DNA of 64,000 nt from Olegusella massiliensis (GTDB lineage Bacteria; Actinomycetota; Coriobacteriia; Coriobacteriales; Atopobiaceae), in the NCBI RefSeq assembly GCF_900078545.1, contig NZ_FLLS01000002.1, positions 930,001 through 994,000 on the forward strand, given 5' to 3'. Every line of letters begins with the position of its first letter. Position 1 is the stretch's first letter. Both the position numbers and the translations under genes were made by a program. Below the pieces are notes generated by a model. The model ran no database searches and was not told where the DNA came from. It worked only from the letters and a program-made list of their open reading frames with translations. This document shows positions 25,824-34,547 of the stretch, one piece after another.

Positions 25824-27245
25824 ATGGAATTTGCACAATGGGTTGCGGAGTTGTCCGTGCGGACAAATAGGTCACTTGCAGGCTCACGCGTTTTTGTGAC
25901 TGGGGACGCTCTGACAGATGATCTGCGCGCAGCGTTTCAGAGTTGGGGATTGTTGCCAATTTTTCAACGTGAGCAAGCTGATTTTATCTGGAATGAGTTG
26001 CCCCAAAAGAAAGAGCTTACTGGTGCCGAAGCCATGGCACGCGCTGCAAAATACATGCCTGTTACCCGTGCGCTTATAGATCGTCTTGTGGCCAAGCAAA
26101 GCTTAGAGGGGCTGCGTATTGCAGTTTGTCTGGTACTCGAGCCCAAGACAAGTGTGCTGTTGCAAGAGCTTAAGCGTGCGGGCGCTGAGGTAGGGGTGTG
26201 TGCGCCTGCCGCAGAAGTTGACCAACGCGTGGCTGATGAGCTCGCCAGACGTGATGTGATAGTTGAGGCATGTGCTACCTGGACGCCCGAGCAAGATCAC
26301 GCAGCTGCGCTGCGTTTGCTTGATCGTCTGCGACCTAATTTGATTGTGGATGATGGGGGTAGTTTTGCGCGGCTATGCAAGCTAGAGCGTCCAGCGTTAT
26401 CTAGGCAGCTCATAGGTGTGGCAGAGGAGACAACCTCGGGCGTTCGTGCATTTGCAGCCATGGAAGCAGCGCGGGAGCTGTCCTGGCCTGTGGTTGCGGT
26501 TAACGACTCGCGCCTTAAGACCTGCTTTGATAATCGGCATGGTACAGGTGAAACCTGTGTGACAAGCATGCAGGCTCTGCTTGGATGGAACTGTTTTTCC
26601 AGGGCCGAGGTAGTGGTTATTGGCTATGGCCCTGTGGGGGAAGGGTTTGCACGGCGTATTTGTACGCTGGGGGCGGACGTCTGCATCGTGGATGGTGATC
26701 CCGCAGCTGCTTTGCGGGCACGTTTTGATGGCTTTAATGTTGCCGATATTGCAGAAGCATTTGCAGGTGCTGATATGGTTGTGTCTGCAACGGGTGTTCG
26801 CCATACCGTATCGATGGAGGAGATGAAGCTGCTACGAGATAAAACGATCCTCGCAGTGATAGGCGGCATTGCTCATGAGCTTGCCCTAGACGATCTGCCC
26901 GCCGATGCACTAGGCGATGCAGACACAAATGCCATTTGTGAGCTGCAAGTTCCCGATGGCCCAACACTCCGCCTGCTTGCCCATGGTGATGGGGTAAATT
27001 ACACCGCCGGTGGAGGCAATCCGATTGAGGTGATGGACCTGAGTTTGGCTGTGCAAGTGGCAGCGATAGCATATCTCGCAAAACATAAGGGAGAGCTTCC
27101 TGCCAAGCTGTTACGTCTTGGCAAGGATGATGAGAACCTTATAGCTCAGCTTGCGCTTGCTGTCCGAGGGGCTTCTGCACGACAAGTGGGGCAAAAGAGT
27201 GATACCGTGCCTGATTGGAAACTTACACGCTTTTCGGATGCCTAG
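25824..27245 (+). CDS. Divergent S-adenosylhomocysteine hydrolase paralog
   Basis: The 473-residue protein has the SAHH fold from end to end. The expected catalytic block is present: DDGGS (about 175), EETTSG (about 199), and NDSRLKTCFDN with the Lys, Asp and Asn. The NAD loop is GYGPVGEG near residue 267. Three substrate-pocket motifs differ from the normal family: the N-terminal HLEAKTA-type motif reads VLEPKTS, the GHFDVE block reads GGIAHELALDD, and GHPAE reads GNPIE near residue 399. The second SAHH here (28737-29999) keeps all of these. It is therefore probably active on a related thioether nucleoside. ATG 25824 is taken as start; TTG 25812 is less likely. Confidence 0.8.
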   Translation: MEFAQWVAELSVRTNRSLAGSRVFVTGDALTDDLRAAFQSWGLLPIFQREQADFIWNELPQKKELTGAEAMARAAKYMPVTRALIDRLVAKQSLEGLRIAVCLVLEPKTSVLLQELKRAGAEVGVCAPAAEVDQRVADELARRDVIVEACATWTPEQDHAAALRLLDRLRPNLIVDDGGSFARLCKLERPALSRQLIGVAEETTSGVRAFAAMEAARELSWPVVAVNDSRLKTCFDNRHGTGETCVTSMQALLGWNCFSRAEVVVIGYGPVGEGFARRICTLGADVCIVDGDPAAALRARFDGFNVADIAEAFAGADMVVSATGVRHTVSMEEMKLLRDKTILAVIGGIAHELALDDLPADALGDADTNAICELQVPDGPTLRLLAHGDGVNYTAGGGNPIEVMDLSLAVQVAAIAYLAKHKGELPAKLLRLGKDDENLIAQLALAVRGASARQVGQKSDTVPDWKLTRFSDA

Positions 27246-27312
27246 CCTAAATGTCTGAAGCGCTATTGTGTAAGCAAATTGTGTGACCAAATTTGCCGCC
27301 AAGGAGGCAAGC

Positions 27313-28656
27313 ATGCAGAGCCAACAAGTTATTGTGTATTCAGCTCCCCTGGTTGTACCTATATCGATGCCGGTTATCGTCGATGGTGCTGTAGCGGTAC
27401 GTGGGGAGCGAGTTTTGCATGTGGGCACACGCTCTTGGGTGCTTGAGGTGCTGCACGAAGAACTGGATGCACAGGCTCAGCAAGGGATGCTTGAGCGGCA
27501 TTTTGATGGCATGTTATTGCCTGGTCTTGTAAATGCTCATACGCATTTGCAGTACACGGGTATGTCTTCGGTGGGGCAAAAGATTTATGACAGTTTTCGC
27601 GCATGGGAGCTGGCTTTTGATGAGGTTTACGATGCGCCCGAAGAGAAGCCTTGGAAACATTGGGCATACGATGGTGCGCGTCAGCTCCTCGAATCGGGTG
27701 CAACGTCGGCAGCCGATGTGGTGTCTGATATCCAAGCAGTTGGTGCGCTTGGTAGTCACGGCATGCACGGTATTGCGTATTGGGAAGTTATGGATTGGGA
27801 AAATGAGGCTTGGTCGCGCGAGGGTGCACGCACGCTCATTAGTCAACTGGCAGAAGCTGGACGTAACCGAGATATTCGTTTGGGCATCAGCCCTCATGCA
27901 CCCTATTCCTTAGGTTCAGGACCCCTGCTTGACTTGCCTGATATCGCACGTGGCCTTGGCATGCGCTTACATATTCATTTGGGAGAAACTCCTGTTGAGG
28001 GTGGAGCTTTTCCCTCAAGGCTCTCAAATCTTACCTCGCATGCATGGAGTGATAAAAACTGGGACGGTTACCTCGCGCTCCATGCGGCTGGGTTTGAGGC
28101 AAGTGCAATCCAGTTTGTTGATCAGCTGGGGGTGCTAGGACCAGATGTGCATATTGCGCATGGGGTATATGCATCGCGTGAGGATAGACGTATTTTGCGG
28201 CAACGTGGTGTCAGTGTTGCTTTGTGTCCACGCTCTAATCGTGTGACCTGCACCATGCGTGATGCGCCTGTTGCTCGCTATCTTGAAGAAGGCAATCCTA
28301 TTGCAATTGGCACTGACTCCTTGTCGAGCTGTCCTTCCTTAGATGTTATGGATGATGCAGCTGAGGTCTATAGGCTTGCAGTTGAGCAGGGCTACGATCG
28401 CGATGATTTGTCACACCGCATTATTCGTGCGCTGACCTTGGGAGGGGCCGAGTCGATGGGGCTTAATTGTGGTCCCGATCGTGTTGGTCAGATTAATCCT
28501 GGCGCCCTTGCCGACCTCGCGTTCTTTGATATACCCATTGATGTCAGCACGCCTATGGGCGTTGAAGAAACGCTTGATTATTTTGTCCTCAAAGGTGCGG
28601 GTAGCTGTCGTGCAACGCTATTGTCTGGCAAGCTTGTCCACAATCGCGTCTGGTAG
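27313..28656 (+). CDS. Amidohydrolase of the nucleoside deaminase type (SAH/MTA/aminofutalosine-like)
   Basis: The 447-residue protein has the metal motif NAHTHL (His76, His78), HIHLGE, an IAHGVY strand, and the final metal ligand in IGTDSLSS. This is the layout of the AtzA/TrzN/SAH-deaminase branch of amidohydrolases, which remove the 6-amino group from adenine nucleosides such as S-adenosylhomocysteine, methylthioadenosine or aminofutalosine. ATG 27313 follows AAGGAGG by six bases. It lies 67 bases after the divergent SAHH paralog, as a cassette. The likely reaction is deamination of the thioether nucleoside before or after hydrolysis; the substrate is inferred. Confidence 0.82.
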   Translation: MQSQQVIVYSAPLVVPISMPVIVDGAVAVRGERVLHVGTRSWVLEVLHEELDAQAQQGMLERHFDGMLLPGLVNAHTHLQYTGMSSVGQKIYDSFRAWELAFDEVYDAPEEKPWKHWAYDGARQLLESGATSAADVVSDIQAVGALGSHGMHGIAYWEVMDWENEAWSREGARTLISQLAEAGRNRDIRLGISPHAPYSLGSGPLLDLPDIARGLGMRLHIHLGETPVEGGAFPSRLSNLTSHAWSDKNWDGYLALHAAGFEASAIQFVDQLGVLGPDVHIAHGVYASREDRRILRQRGVSVALCPRSNRVTCTMRDAPVARYLEEGNPIAIGTDSLSSCPSLDVMDDAAEVYRLAVEQGYDRDDLSHRIIRALTLGGAESMGLNCGPDRVGQINPGALADLAFFDIPIDVSTPMGVEETLDYFVLKGAGSCRATLLSGKLVHNRVW

Positions 28657-28681
28657 TAGGAAGCATTGCTTTTTGTAAAAG

Positions 28682-28715
28682 AAAAGCAGGTAAGCCTAAG
28701 GGCTTACCTGCTTTT
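28682..28715. terminator. Perfect bidirectional terminator between the two SAH-type cassettes
   Basis: AAAAGCAGGTAAGCC and GGCTTACCTGCTTTT form a 15-bp perfect stem with a four-base loop. A-runs on the left and T-runs on the right serve both the rightward amidohydrolase gene and the leftward SAHH gene. Confidence 0.95.
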
Positions 28716-28736
28716 GTATGGCTTATCCTCAAGCTT

Positions 28737-29999
28737 TTACACGTCGGAATCGTTGAGGTAGTGTTCTTGCTCGGGTGTAAGCACATCGATGTTCTTACCC
28801 ATAAAGGAGAGTTTTTTACGAGCAGTCTCCAAGTCAACGTCTGTGGGAACATCCATGAGCAGCTCATCAAACTCACCTTGATGTTCAACCAGATATTTTG
28901 CAGAAAGCGCTTGAATGGCAAAGGACATATCCATAATTTCTGCGGGGTGTCCATCACCGCAAGCAAGATTGACCAAGCGACCCTCACCAAGAACATAAAT
29001 CCAGACACCATTAGGCAGTTTGTAACCCATGATGTTTTCACGCATACGCTTGGATTCTACGGCAAGCTTGTGCAGGCCCTCCATGTCAACCTCGACATCA
29101 AAGTGCCCAGCATTGCACAGGATGGCACCCTCATGCATCAGAAGGAAATCTTCTTCGTCGATGACCTTGTTGCAGCCGGTAACCGTGATAAAGAAGTCAC
29201 CTAAAGGTGCGGCCTCTGCCATAGGCATCACATCAAAACCGTCCATCACCGCTTCAATTGCCTTGACAGGATCGATTTCGGTAACGATGACACGAGCTCC
29301 TAGACCTTTGGCGCGCATGGCAACACCCTTGCCACACCAGCCATAGCCTGCAACAACAGCGGTTTTGCCAGCAACAACAAGATTGGTAGTGCGGTCAATG
29401 CCATCCCACACCGACTGGCCTGTGCCATAGCGATTGTCAAAGAAGTGCTTCATCATGGCATTATTAACGCGCACCATAGGGAAGCGTAGCTTGCCCTCGC
29501 GATTCATAGCTTCTAGGCGGATGATTCCCGTTGTCGTTTCCTCGCAGCCACCAATGACATGAGGAATAAGTTTTTGCAGCTCTGGATCGGTATGCATGAG
29601 ATAAACCAAATCGCCACCATCATCGATGATGAGATCGGGACCAGCGGCGAGTACGGCGTGAGTACCAGTAGTATATTCTTCGGATGTTGCGCCATGGATG
29701 GCATGAACCTCAAGACCCTCATGTACTAATGCGGCAGCGACATCATCTTGGGTAGAGAGTGGATTGGAGCCCGTAACATACATTTCTGCTCCGCCAGCCG
29801 CGAGTACAAGGCAGAGATAGGCTGTCTTTGCTTCAAGATGAATGGACAGGGCAATTTTTTTGCCTGCAAATGGCTTGGTCTGCTCGAATTCTTCTTTCAG
29901 CATGGTAAGCAGAGGGCAATTGCGTCTTACCCAATCAATCTTGAGCAATCCAGAATCAGCAAGCTTAATGTCCCTGATAACACTTTTGTTGGCTGGCAT
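28737..29999 (-). CDS. ahcY: Adenosylhomocysteinase, archaeal/thermophile-type
   Basis: The 420-residue enzyme splits S-adenosylhomocysteine (or, in some relatives, S-inosylhomocysteine) to homocysteine plus nucleoside. All expected elements are visible: HLEAKTAYL near residue 56, DDGGD, EETTTG, the Lys-Asp-Asn catalytic helix (NAMMKHFFDN), NAD loop GYGWCGKG, GHFDVEVDM and GHPAEIMD. The GYGWCGKG loop and shorter length (no roughly 40-residue insertion) mark it as the archaeal/Thermotoga type. Start ATG has GGAGGATAGGT upstream. A deaminase gene is encoded upstream on the same strand (30057-31340). Confidence 0.94.
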   Translation of the reverse strand: MPANKSVIRDIKLADSGLLKIDWVRRNCPLLTMLKEEFEQTKPFAGKKIALSIHLEAKTAYLCLVLAAGGAEMYVTGSNPLSTQDDVAAALVHEGLEVHAIHGATSEEYTTGTHAVLAAGPDLIIDDGGDLVYLMHTDPELQKLIPHVIGGCEETTTGIIRLEAMNREGKLRFPMVRVNNAMMKHFFDNRYGTGQSVWDGIDRTTNLVVAGKTAVVAGYGWCGKGVAMRAKGLGARVIVTEIDPVKAIEAVMDGFDVMPMAEAAPLGDFFITVTGCNKVIDEEDFLLMHEGAILCNAGHFDVEVDMEGLHKLAVESKRMRENIMGYKLPNGVWIYVLGEGRLVNLACGDGHPAEIMDMSFAIQALSAKYLVEHQGEFDELLMDVPTDVDLETARKKLSFMGKNIDVLTPEQEHYLNDSDV

Positions 30000-30056
30000 A
30001 CCTATCCTCCGTTACATAGTGCGCTGCTTTTGCACATTCTTACAAAATTGATCTAT

Positions 30057-31340
30057 CTAGAGGTTGAGACGATGACAAATACGCGTGATTTCTGCACGCA
30101 CTCGCTCTTCGTCAATAGTAAGTAATTCTCCGTGATCCATGACAAATTTACCATCAATCATGACGCTTTCTACCTCAGAACCGTTTGCCGAATAGGCGAG
30201 TGCAGCAGGAAGGTTAGTGGCAGGAATCATAGAGGGCAGATCGAGCCGCAACAATGCCAGGTCTGCTTTACGGCCGACAGTGATTTCGCCGCAGTTCAGC
30301 CTGAGTGCGCGGGCGCCATTGCTCGTTGCTGCGCGCAAGGTATCTGCTGCGGTGACGCAGGTGGAACTGTTATGGGTTCCCTTGTGTATCAAAGCAAATA
30401 GCCCCATTTCACGAAACATATTCTGTGCATTGTTGGAAGCAGGACCATCGGTGCCCAGGCATACATTTACCCCTGCTGCCATGAGTTCGGGCACTGGTGC
30501 AAAGCCATTGCCAAGTTTCATATTTGAAGCGGGATTGCTGACAACACTGACGTGCTTTTTTGCAAGAAGTCTGCGGTCGGAGGGGCTGACACGAATGCAG
30601 TGTGCCGCGATGCAGGGTACATCAAAAATGCCCGTGCCATCGACATATTCAACAGGCGAACAGCCATATTTTTCTTGGATGTTTTCAGTCTCAGTTTGGG
30701 ATTCGGCAACGTGGATATGGATACCCATTTGAGATTTTTGGGCCACCTCGGCAAGCATACGCAGGTAATCAGGACCACAAGAATAAGGAGCGTGGGGCCC
30801 CAACAAAAAGGAAAGTCTGTCGCAATCACGCCAATCCTTGCGTTCGCGGAGGGCTTCTGCCAAGCGACTATCATCAAGATTGTATTCGTTGCCTACAAGA
30901 CCTCGGCAGATGACGGCGCGCATACCAGTTTCGCTAACAGCGCGCGCAGTCTGATTAATATGCATCTGCATGTCATTAAAGCAGGTAGTGCCCGTACGAA
31001 TCATTTCTGCTTGACTTAAAAGCGATGCCCAGTAGGCATCGTTGGGTTCCATACGGTCTTCGATGGGCTGCACACCACCAAAGAGCCAATCGAAAAAAGG
31101 TAGGTCATCAGCTACGTTGCGCATCGGCGACATGTAGCTATGTGTATGCGCATTGATGAGACCGGGGATTATGAGACGATCGTGCGCGTCGATGGTAGTC
31201 TCTGCTATAAATCCAGCGGGCGCCTCATCGATGCCTACGATTAGCCCATCGTTGATATAAAGCGATTTTTGCTCCACGCAAAAGCCAGATTCTTTGCCCT
31301 TGTCAAGCAAAACTAGGCCATTTTGAATTTCAAATCCCAC
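30057..31340 (-). CDS. 5-methylthioadenosine/S-adenosylhomocysteine deaminase-type amidohydrolase
   Basis: The 427-residue protein starts at GTG 31340, after AAAGGATTGCTT; the frame runs 86 codons further upstream but that part has no homology or ribosome binding site. Metal motif NAHTHS (His65, His67), HIHVAES, IAAHCIR and CLGTDGPASNN all match the MTA/SAH deaminase group. It deaminates SAH or methylthioadenosine to the inosine derivative. Its gene lies 57 bases from ahcY, so SAH would be deaminated and then hydrolysed as S-inosylhomocysteine, as described for Methanocaldococcus jannaschii. Substrate preference is inferred from family. Confidence 0.9.
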   Translation of the reverse strand: MGFEIQNGLVLLDKGKESGFCVEQKSLYINDGLIVGIDEAPAGFIAETTIDAHDRLIIPGLINAHTHSYMSPMRNVADDLPFFDWLFGGVQPIEDRMEPNDAYWASLLSQAEMIRTGTTCFNDMQMHINQTARAVSETGMRAVICRGLVGNEYNLDDSRLAEALRERKDWRDCDRLSFLLGPHAPYSCGPDYLRMLAEVAQKSQMGIHIHVAESQTETENIQEKYGCSPVEYVDGTGIFDVPCIAAHCIRVSPSDRRLLAKKHVSVVSNPASNMKLGNGFAPVPELMAAGVNVCLGTDGPASNNAQNMFREMGLFALIHKGTHNSSTCVTAADTLRAATSNGARALRLNCGEITVGRKADLALLRLDLPSMIPATNLPAALAYSANGSEVESVMIDGKFVMDHGELLTIDEERVRAEITRICHRLNL

Positions 31341-31639
31341 AAGCAATCCTTTCGCAATTGAGCTGTTTTTAGTATAGCGAGGTGCTGAATGGGTGGTGGT
31401 GTTGCTTGGCTGGAGTGGACAGGTAGTGATGGGGAAGCTTTGGTGCTGCTTGGCAGGCATGACCTCATTACAGTGACAGAAAGGAATGTTACGTTTTTTG
31501 CCACTCATTTCTTGACTTAGCTCGCATACCAAGCGACAGATTGCTAGGATATTAGTGCTAGAGCTTTCGTAGGATGGCAGCTTTTGCTGCCATAACATAC
31601 TCGTAGTTGTTGCGAGCGCGTTGAGGAGGGACTACGCAA
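31341..31639. other. 299-bp divergent intergenic region
   Basis: Contains the promoters for the SAH-type deaminase (minus) and the amino acid importer (plus). I see no stable hairpin with a T-run and cannot assign boxes confidently. TTGAGGAGGGAC at about 31621-31632 is the ribosome binding site of the binding-protein gene. Confidence 0.5.
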
Positions 31640-32611
31640 ATGGCGAATCTTGATAGGCGTAACTTTTTGAAGGCATCAGTTATTACTGCTGGTGCAGGAA
31701 GCGCTATGGTTTTGGCCGCATGCTCAAATAAGACACCTCAGAATAGTGGCAGCGCTGCGGGTAGTGCTGCGGGTTCGGCGAGCAATGATGCTGCAAAGGC
31801 GGAGAAGGCTGCTGCTTTTAAGGCTTCTTATCCTGTTGCTACCACTACCGATGAGGCAAAGGCACTTGCCACTCACGAGGCGGGTAAGCTGACTATTGCC
31901 ACGGGTGAGCCTGCTTGGCCTCCCTATGTCATGGATGATGCCCCCGAGACGGGCGAGGGTTTTGAGGCTGCTGTTGCCTATGCCGTTGCAGCTCAGCTTG
32001 GCTTTGCTTATGACGATGTCGTTTGGGTGCGCACGAGCTTTGATAATGCAATTACTCCTGGCGATAAAGACTGGGATGTCAACATCCAGCAATTTGGCAT
32101 TACTGAAGAGCGTAAGGCTGCCGTAGACTTCTCTAGCCCTTATTTCACCCCGACCCAATCGGTGGTTGTGGATGCTGCTAAGGATCACGACAAATTTGCA
32201 AAAGCAACTTCGTTGTCTGAGCTTAAGGATGCTTCCATTGGTATGGATGCTTCTTCTACAGCTCTAGCTTGGACACAGGAGAAGATTGGTAATAATGTCC
32301 AACCTTTGGGCGATACTGTCGACTCTGCTTCTCAGCTCAACTTACACCAGATTGACGGCGTTGTGACGGATACCCCCACAGCTGTTTACATGGCAAATCC
32401 TGATAACGGCGAGCTTGATAATGCCAAGCTTATTGGTCAGATTCCTGGTTCGAAAGCAGAGCCTCTTGCCTTTATTCTGCCCAAGGGTTCCAAGCTTACC
32501 GCTCCTGTTACGGCCGCTGTTGATGCCCTGACCAAAGACGGCAAGATTGAAGAACTTACCAAGCAGTGGATGGCAGAGTACACCACTGAGATCCCTACGC
32601 TTTCTGAGTAA
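31640..32611 (+). CDS. Polar amino acid ABC transporter, substrate-binding lipoprotein
   Basis: The 323-residue protein has a Tat-like signal (LDRRNFLKASVITAG) with a lipobox LAAC near residue 28 and a serine/alanine-rich linker (about 36-60). The remainder is a family-3 periplasmic binding fold with the FEAAVAYAVA strand and NIQQFGITEERKAAVDFSSPYF, typical of polar amino acid binding. It feeds the permease and ATPase downstream. It is separated from them by a stable hairpin, which often raises binding-protein mRNA above that of the membrane parts. Confidence 0.93.
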   Translation: MANLDRRNFLKASVITAGAGSAMVLAACSNKTPQNSGSAAGSAAGSASNDAAKAEKAAAFKASYPVATTTDEAKALATHEAGKLTIATGEPAWPPYVMDDAPETGEGFEAAVAYAVAAQLGFAYDDVVWVRTSFDNAITPGDKDWDVNIQQFGITEERKAAVDFSSPYFTPTQSVVVDAAKDHDKFAKATSLSELKDASIGMDASSTALAWTQEKIGNNVQPLGDTVDSASQLNLHQIDGVVTDTPTAVYMANPDNGELDNAKLIGQIPGSKAEPLAFILPKGSKLTAPVTAAVDALTKDGKIEELTKQWMAEYTTEIPTLSE

Positions 32612-32624
32612 TACTCATATTTCG

Positions 32625-32656
32625 ACGGCAGGCGGACTATTCTTCCGTCCTGCCGT
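32625..32656 (+). promoter_or_regulatory. Intercistronic hairpin in the amino acid importer operon
   Basis: ACGGCAGGCGGA and TCCGTCCTGCCGT pair across an 8-base loop, followed by TGTTATT. It lies between the binding-protein and permease genes, and can act as a partial terminator or 3' stabiliser giving more binding protein than permease. Confidence 0.7.
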
Positions 32657-32756
32657 TGTTATTACGGCTCATTAACCCAGCCGCTCATTCTTTGCACAGG
32701 ACAAGAAAACCACCCGCTCTTGTGGGGGATTGTGATTTATGGAAAAGGTGGACAGG

Positions 32757-33620
32757 ATGTCAGACGACAAACCACTCGATACTGAAGTAAGCAGCATCGA
32801 GCAGGAGCGTGAGGCGTTCCGACGTCACCAGAGTATGCGTTCTGTAGTGGTGAGTTTGCTGAGCACAGTTGCTTTTGTTGTGGCTGTGGGTATGATTCTC
32901 AACGCATCTCCCGGTTGGCCGCGTGTGCGCGAGATGTTTTTCTCACCCGAATATTTTGCCGATTCGTTCCCCAAGGTGCTTGATGGCTTGTGGCTCAATA
33001 TGCGTGTGCTGGTTTATGCTCTTGCCGGCACAGCAGTGCTTGGTACCTTGTTGGCGGTTGTGCGCATTTCCAAATCGCCTGTTCTGTTCCCTTTGCGCGT
33101 GCTTGTGCGTGCCTATACAACGATTATGCGTGGCATTCCTATGCTGGTGGTGCTGTATCTAATCGGTTTTGGTATTCCTGGCCTCGGACTTTTTGGGCGC
33201 ATGCACTCAGCGATACTGGGTACTGTTGCAGTTATTTTGAGTTACTCCGCCTATATCGCCGAGGTATTACGCGCAGGCTTTGAAGATGTACACCCATCAC
33301 AGCGTGCCTCTGCTCGCTCATTGGGGTTGACTTCGGGTCAAACGGTACGTCTTGTTATCATCCCGCAAGCATTACGCAAGATTGCGCCCGCCCTGATGAA
33401 TGACTTTATCTCTATGCAAAAAGATGTGGGCTTGATTTCGACCTTGGGTGCGGTTGATGCAGTTCGTGCAGCACAGATTGCGGTATCACGTTCGTTTAAC
33501 TACACGCCTTATGTGGTTGCAAGCTTGCTTTTTATCCTCATGAGCATACCGTTCATTATTCTTAACGACTGGTACACCGCCCGCCTGCGCAAGCGTGAGC
33601 AGACGTCTGGCATGGTATAG
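32757..33620 (+). CDS. Polar amino acid ABC transporter, permease
   Basis: The 287-residue protein has about five membrane helices and the EAA-loop region SQRASARSLGLTSGQTVRLVIIPQALR typical of polar amino acid permeases. A hydrophilic N-terminus of about 30 residues precedes helix one. ATG 32757 follows AAAAGGTGGACAGG; ATG 32739 is the alternative and would add six residues. Cognate binding protein and ATPase flank it. Confidence 0.92.
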   Translation: MSDDKPLDTEVSSIEQEREAFRRHQSMRSVVVSLLSTVAFVVAVGMILNASPGWPRVREMFFSPEYFADSFPKVLDGLWLNMRVLVYALAGTAVLGTLLAVVRISKSPVLFPLRVLVRAYTTIMRGIPMLVVLYLIGFGIPGLGLFGRMHSAILGTVAVILSYSAYIAEVLRAGFEDVHPSQRASARSLGLTSGQTVRLVIIPQALRKIAPALMNDFISMQKDVGLISTLGAVDAVRAAQIAVSRSFNYTPYVVASLLFILMSIPFIILNDWYTARLRKREQTSGMV

Positions 33621-33630
33621 GGGAGCTTTC

Positions 33631-34425
33631 GTGGCAGATTTGATTGCTAGTGAAGACTATAGCAGGCAGGAACAGCGCGTAGTTGGTGAGCCAGTCCTGC
33701 GCATTGACGGTGTGGTCAAACGCTTTGGTGACAATGTTGTGCTCAACCATATTTCTTTTGATGTACGCAAACACGAGACAGTGGCAGTGTTAGGGCCTTC
33801 GGGCTCAGGCAAGTCAACCTTGATGAAGTGTGTCAACCTTCTCGAGCAGGTCAATGATGGGCAAATTTGGCTGGGAGATACCGACATTACCAATCCGCGC
33901 ATAGATCAAGATAAGACCCGCGCACGCATAGGTGTGGTCTTCCAGCAATTCAATCTCTTCCCACACATGCGCGTTATTGACAATGTCACTCTGGCTGCCC
34001 GTAAAGTGTTTGGTTGGAATCGTGCACGTGCCGAGGACCGCGCGATGGAACTGCTCAAGCGCATTGGCATGGATGTCAAGTCTCGCGAATTTCCTGATCG
34101 TCTTTCTGGTGGTCAACAACAGCGTGTAGCCATTGCACGTGCGCTCATGATGGAGCCTGAACTACTGCTACTAGACGAGATCACCTCTGCTCTTGACCCG
34201 TTGCTCGTCGGCGAAGTGCTCGAAATGGTCGAGGAGCTCAAAAATCAAGGTGCTACGATTTTGATGGCAACACATGAGATGGGCTTTGCTCATCGCGCGG
34301 CTGATCGTATCGTGTTGCTTCGCCGTGGCAAGGTGGCCGAAAACGGTACACCTCACGACGTTATGGATAATCCAAGCGACCCTGAAACCCGTGCATTTTT
34401 CCATTCGTATCGTGATTGGAATTAA
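33631..34425 (+). CDS. Polar amino acid ABC transporter, ATP-binding protein
   Basis: The 264-residue ATPase has Walker A GPSGSGKST, signature LSGGQQQR, and Walker B LLLLDEITSALDP, all intact. GTG 33631 is the start: GGGGAG precedes it by five bases and an in-frame ATG upstream overlaps the permease gene. It completes the binding-protein/permease/ATPase importer of 31640-34425. Confidence 0.94.
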   Translation: MADLIASEDYSRQEQRVVGEPVLRIDGVVKRFGDNVVLNHISFDVRKHETVAVLGPSGSGKSTLMKCVNLLEQVNDGQIWLGDTDITNPRIDQDKTRARIGVVFQQFNLFPHMRVIDNVTLAARKVFGWNRARAEDRAMELLKRIGMDVKSREFPDRLSGGQQQRVAIARALMMEPELLLLDEITSALDPLLVGEVLEMVEELKNQGATILMATHEMGFAHRAADRIVLLRRGKVAENGTPHDVMDNPSDPETRAFFHSYRDWN

Positions 34426-34547
34426 ACGGTTGTGACCGCTCTAGGCACTAAGATATTCTGCTTATAAATTTTTCGTTTGGCTCTGGCTACTCTGTAGTCT
34501 AGGTCGGTGGGTATACTTAGTATTCACCCAACCTGTACGGAGGAAGC

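Noticed and set aside
31341-31598. 86-codon N-terminal extension of the deaminase gene at 30057-31340
   Set aside because: The extension has no ribosome binding site, no homology and would make the protein far longer than its family. GTG 31340 after AAAGGA fits.
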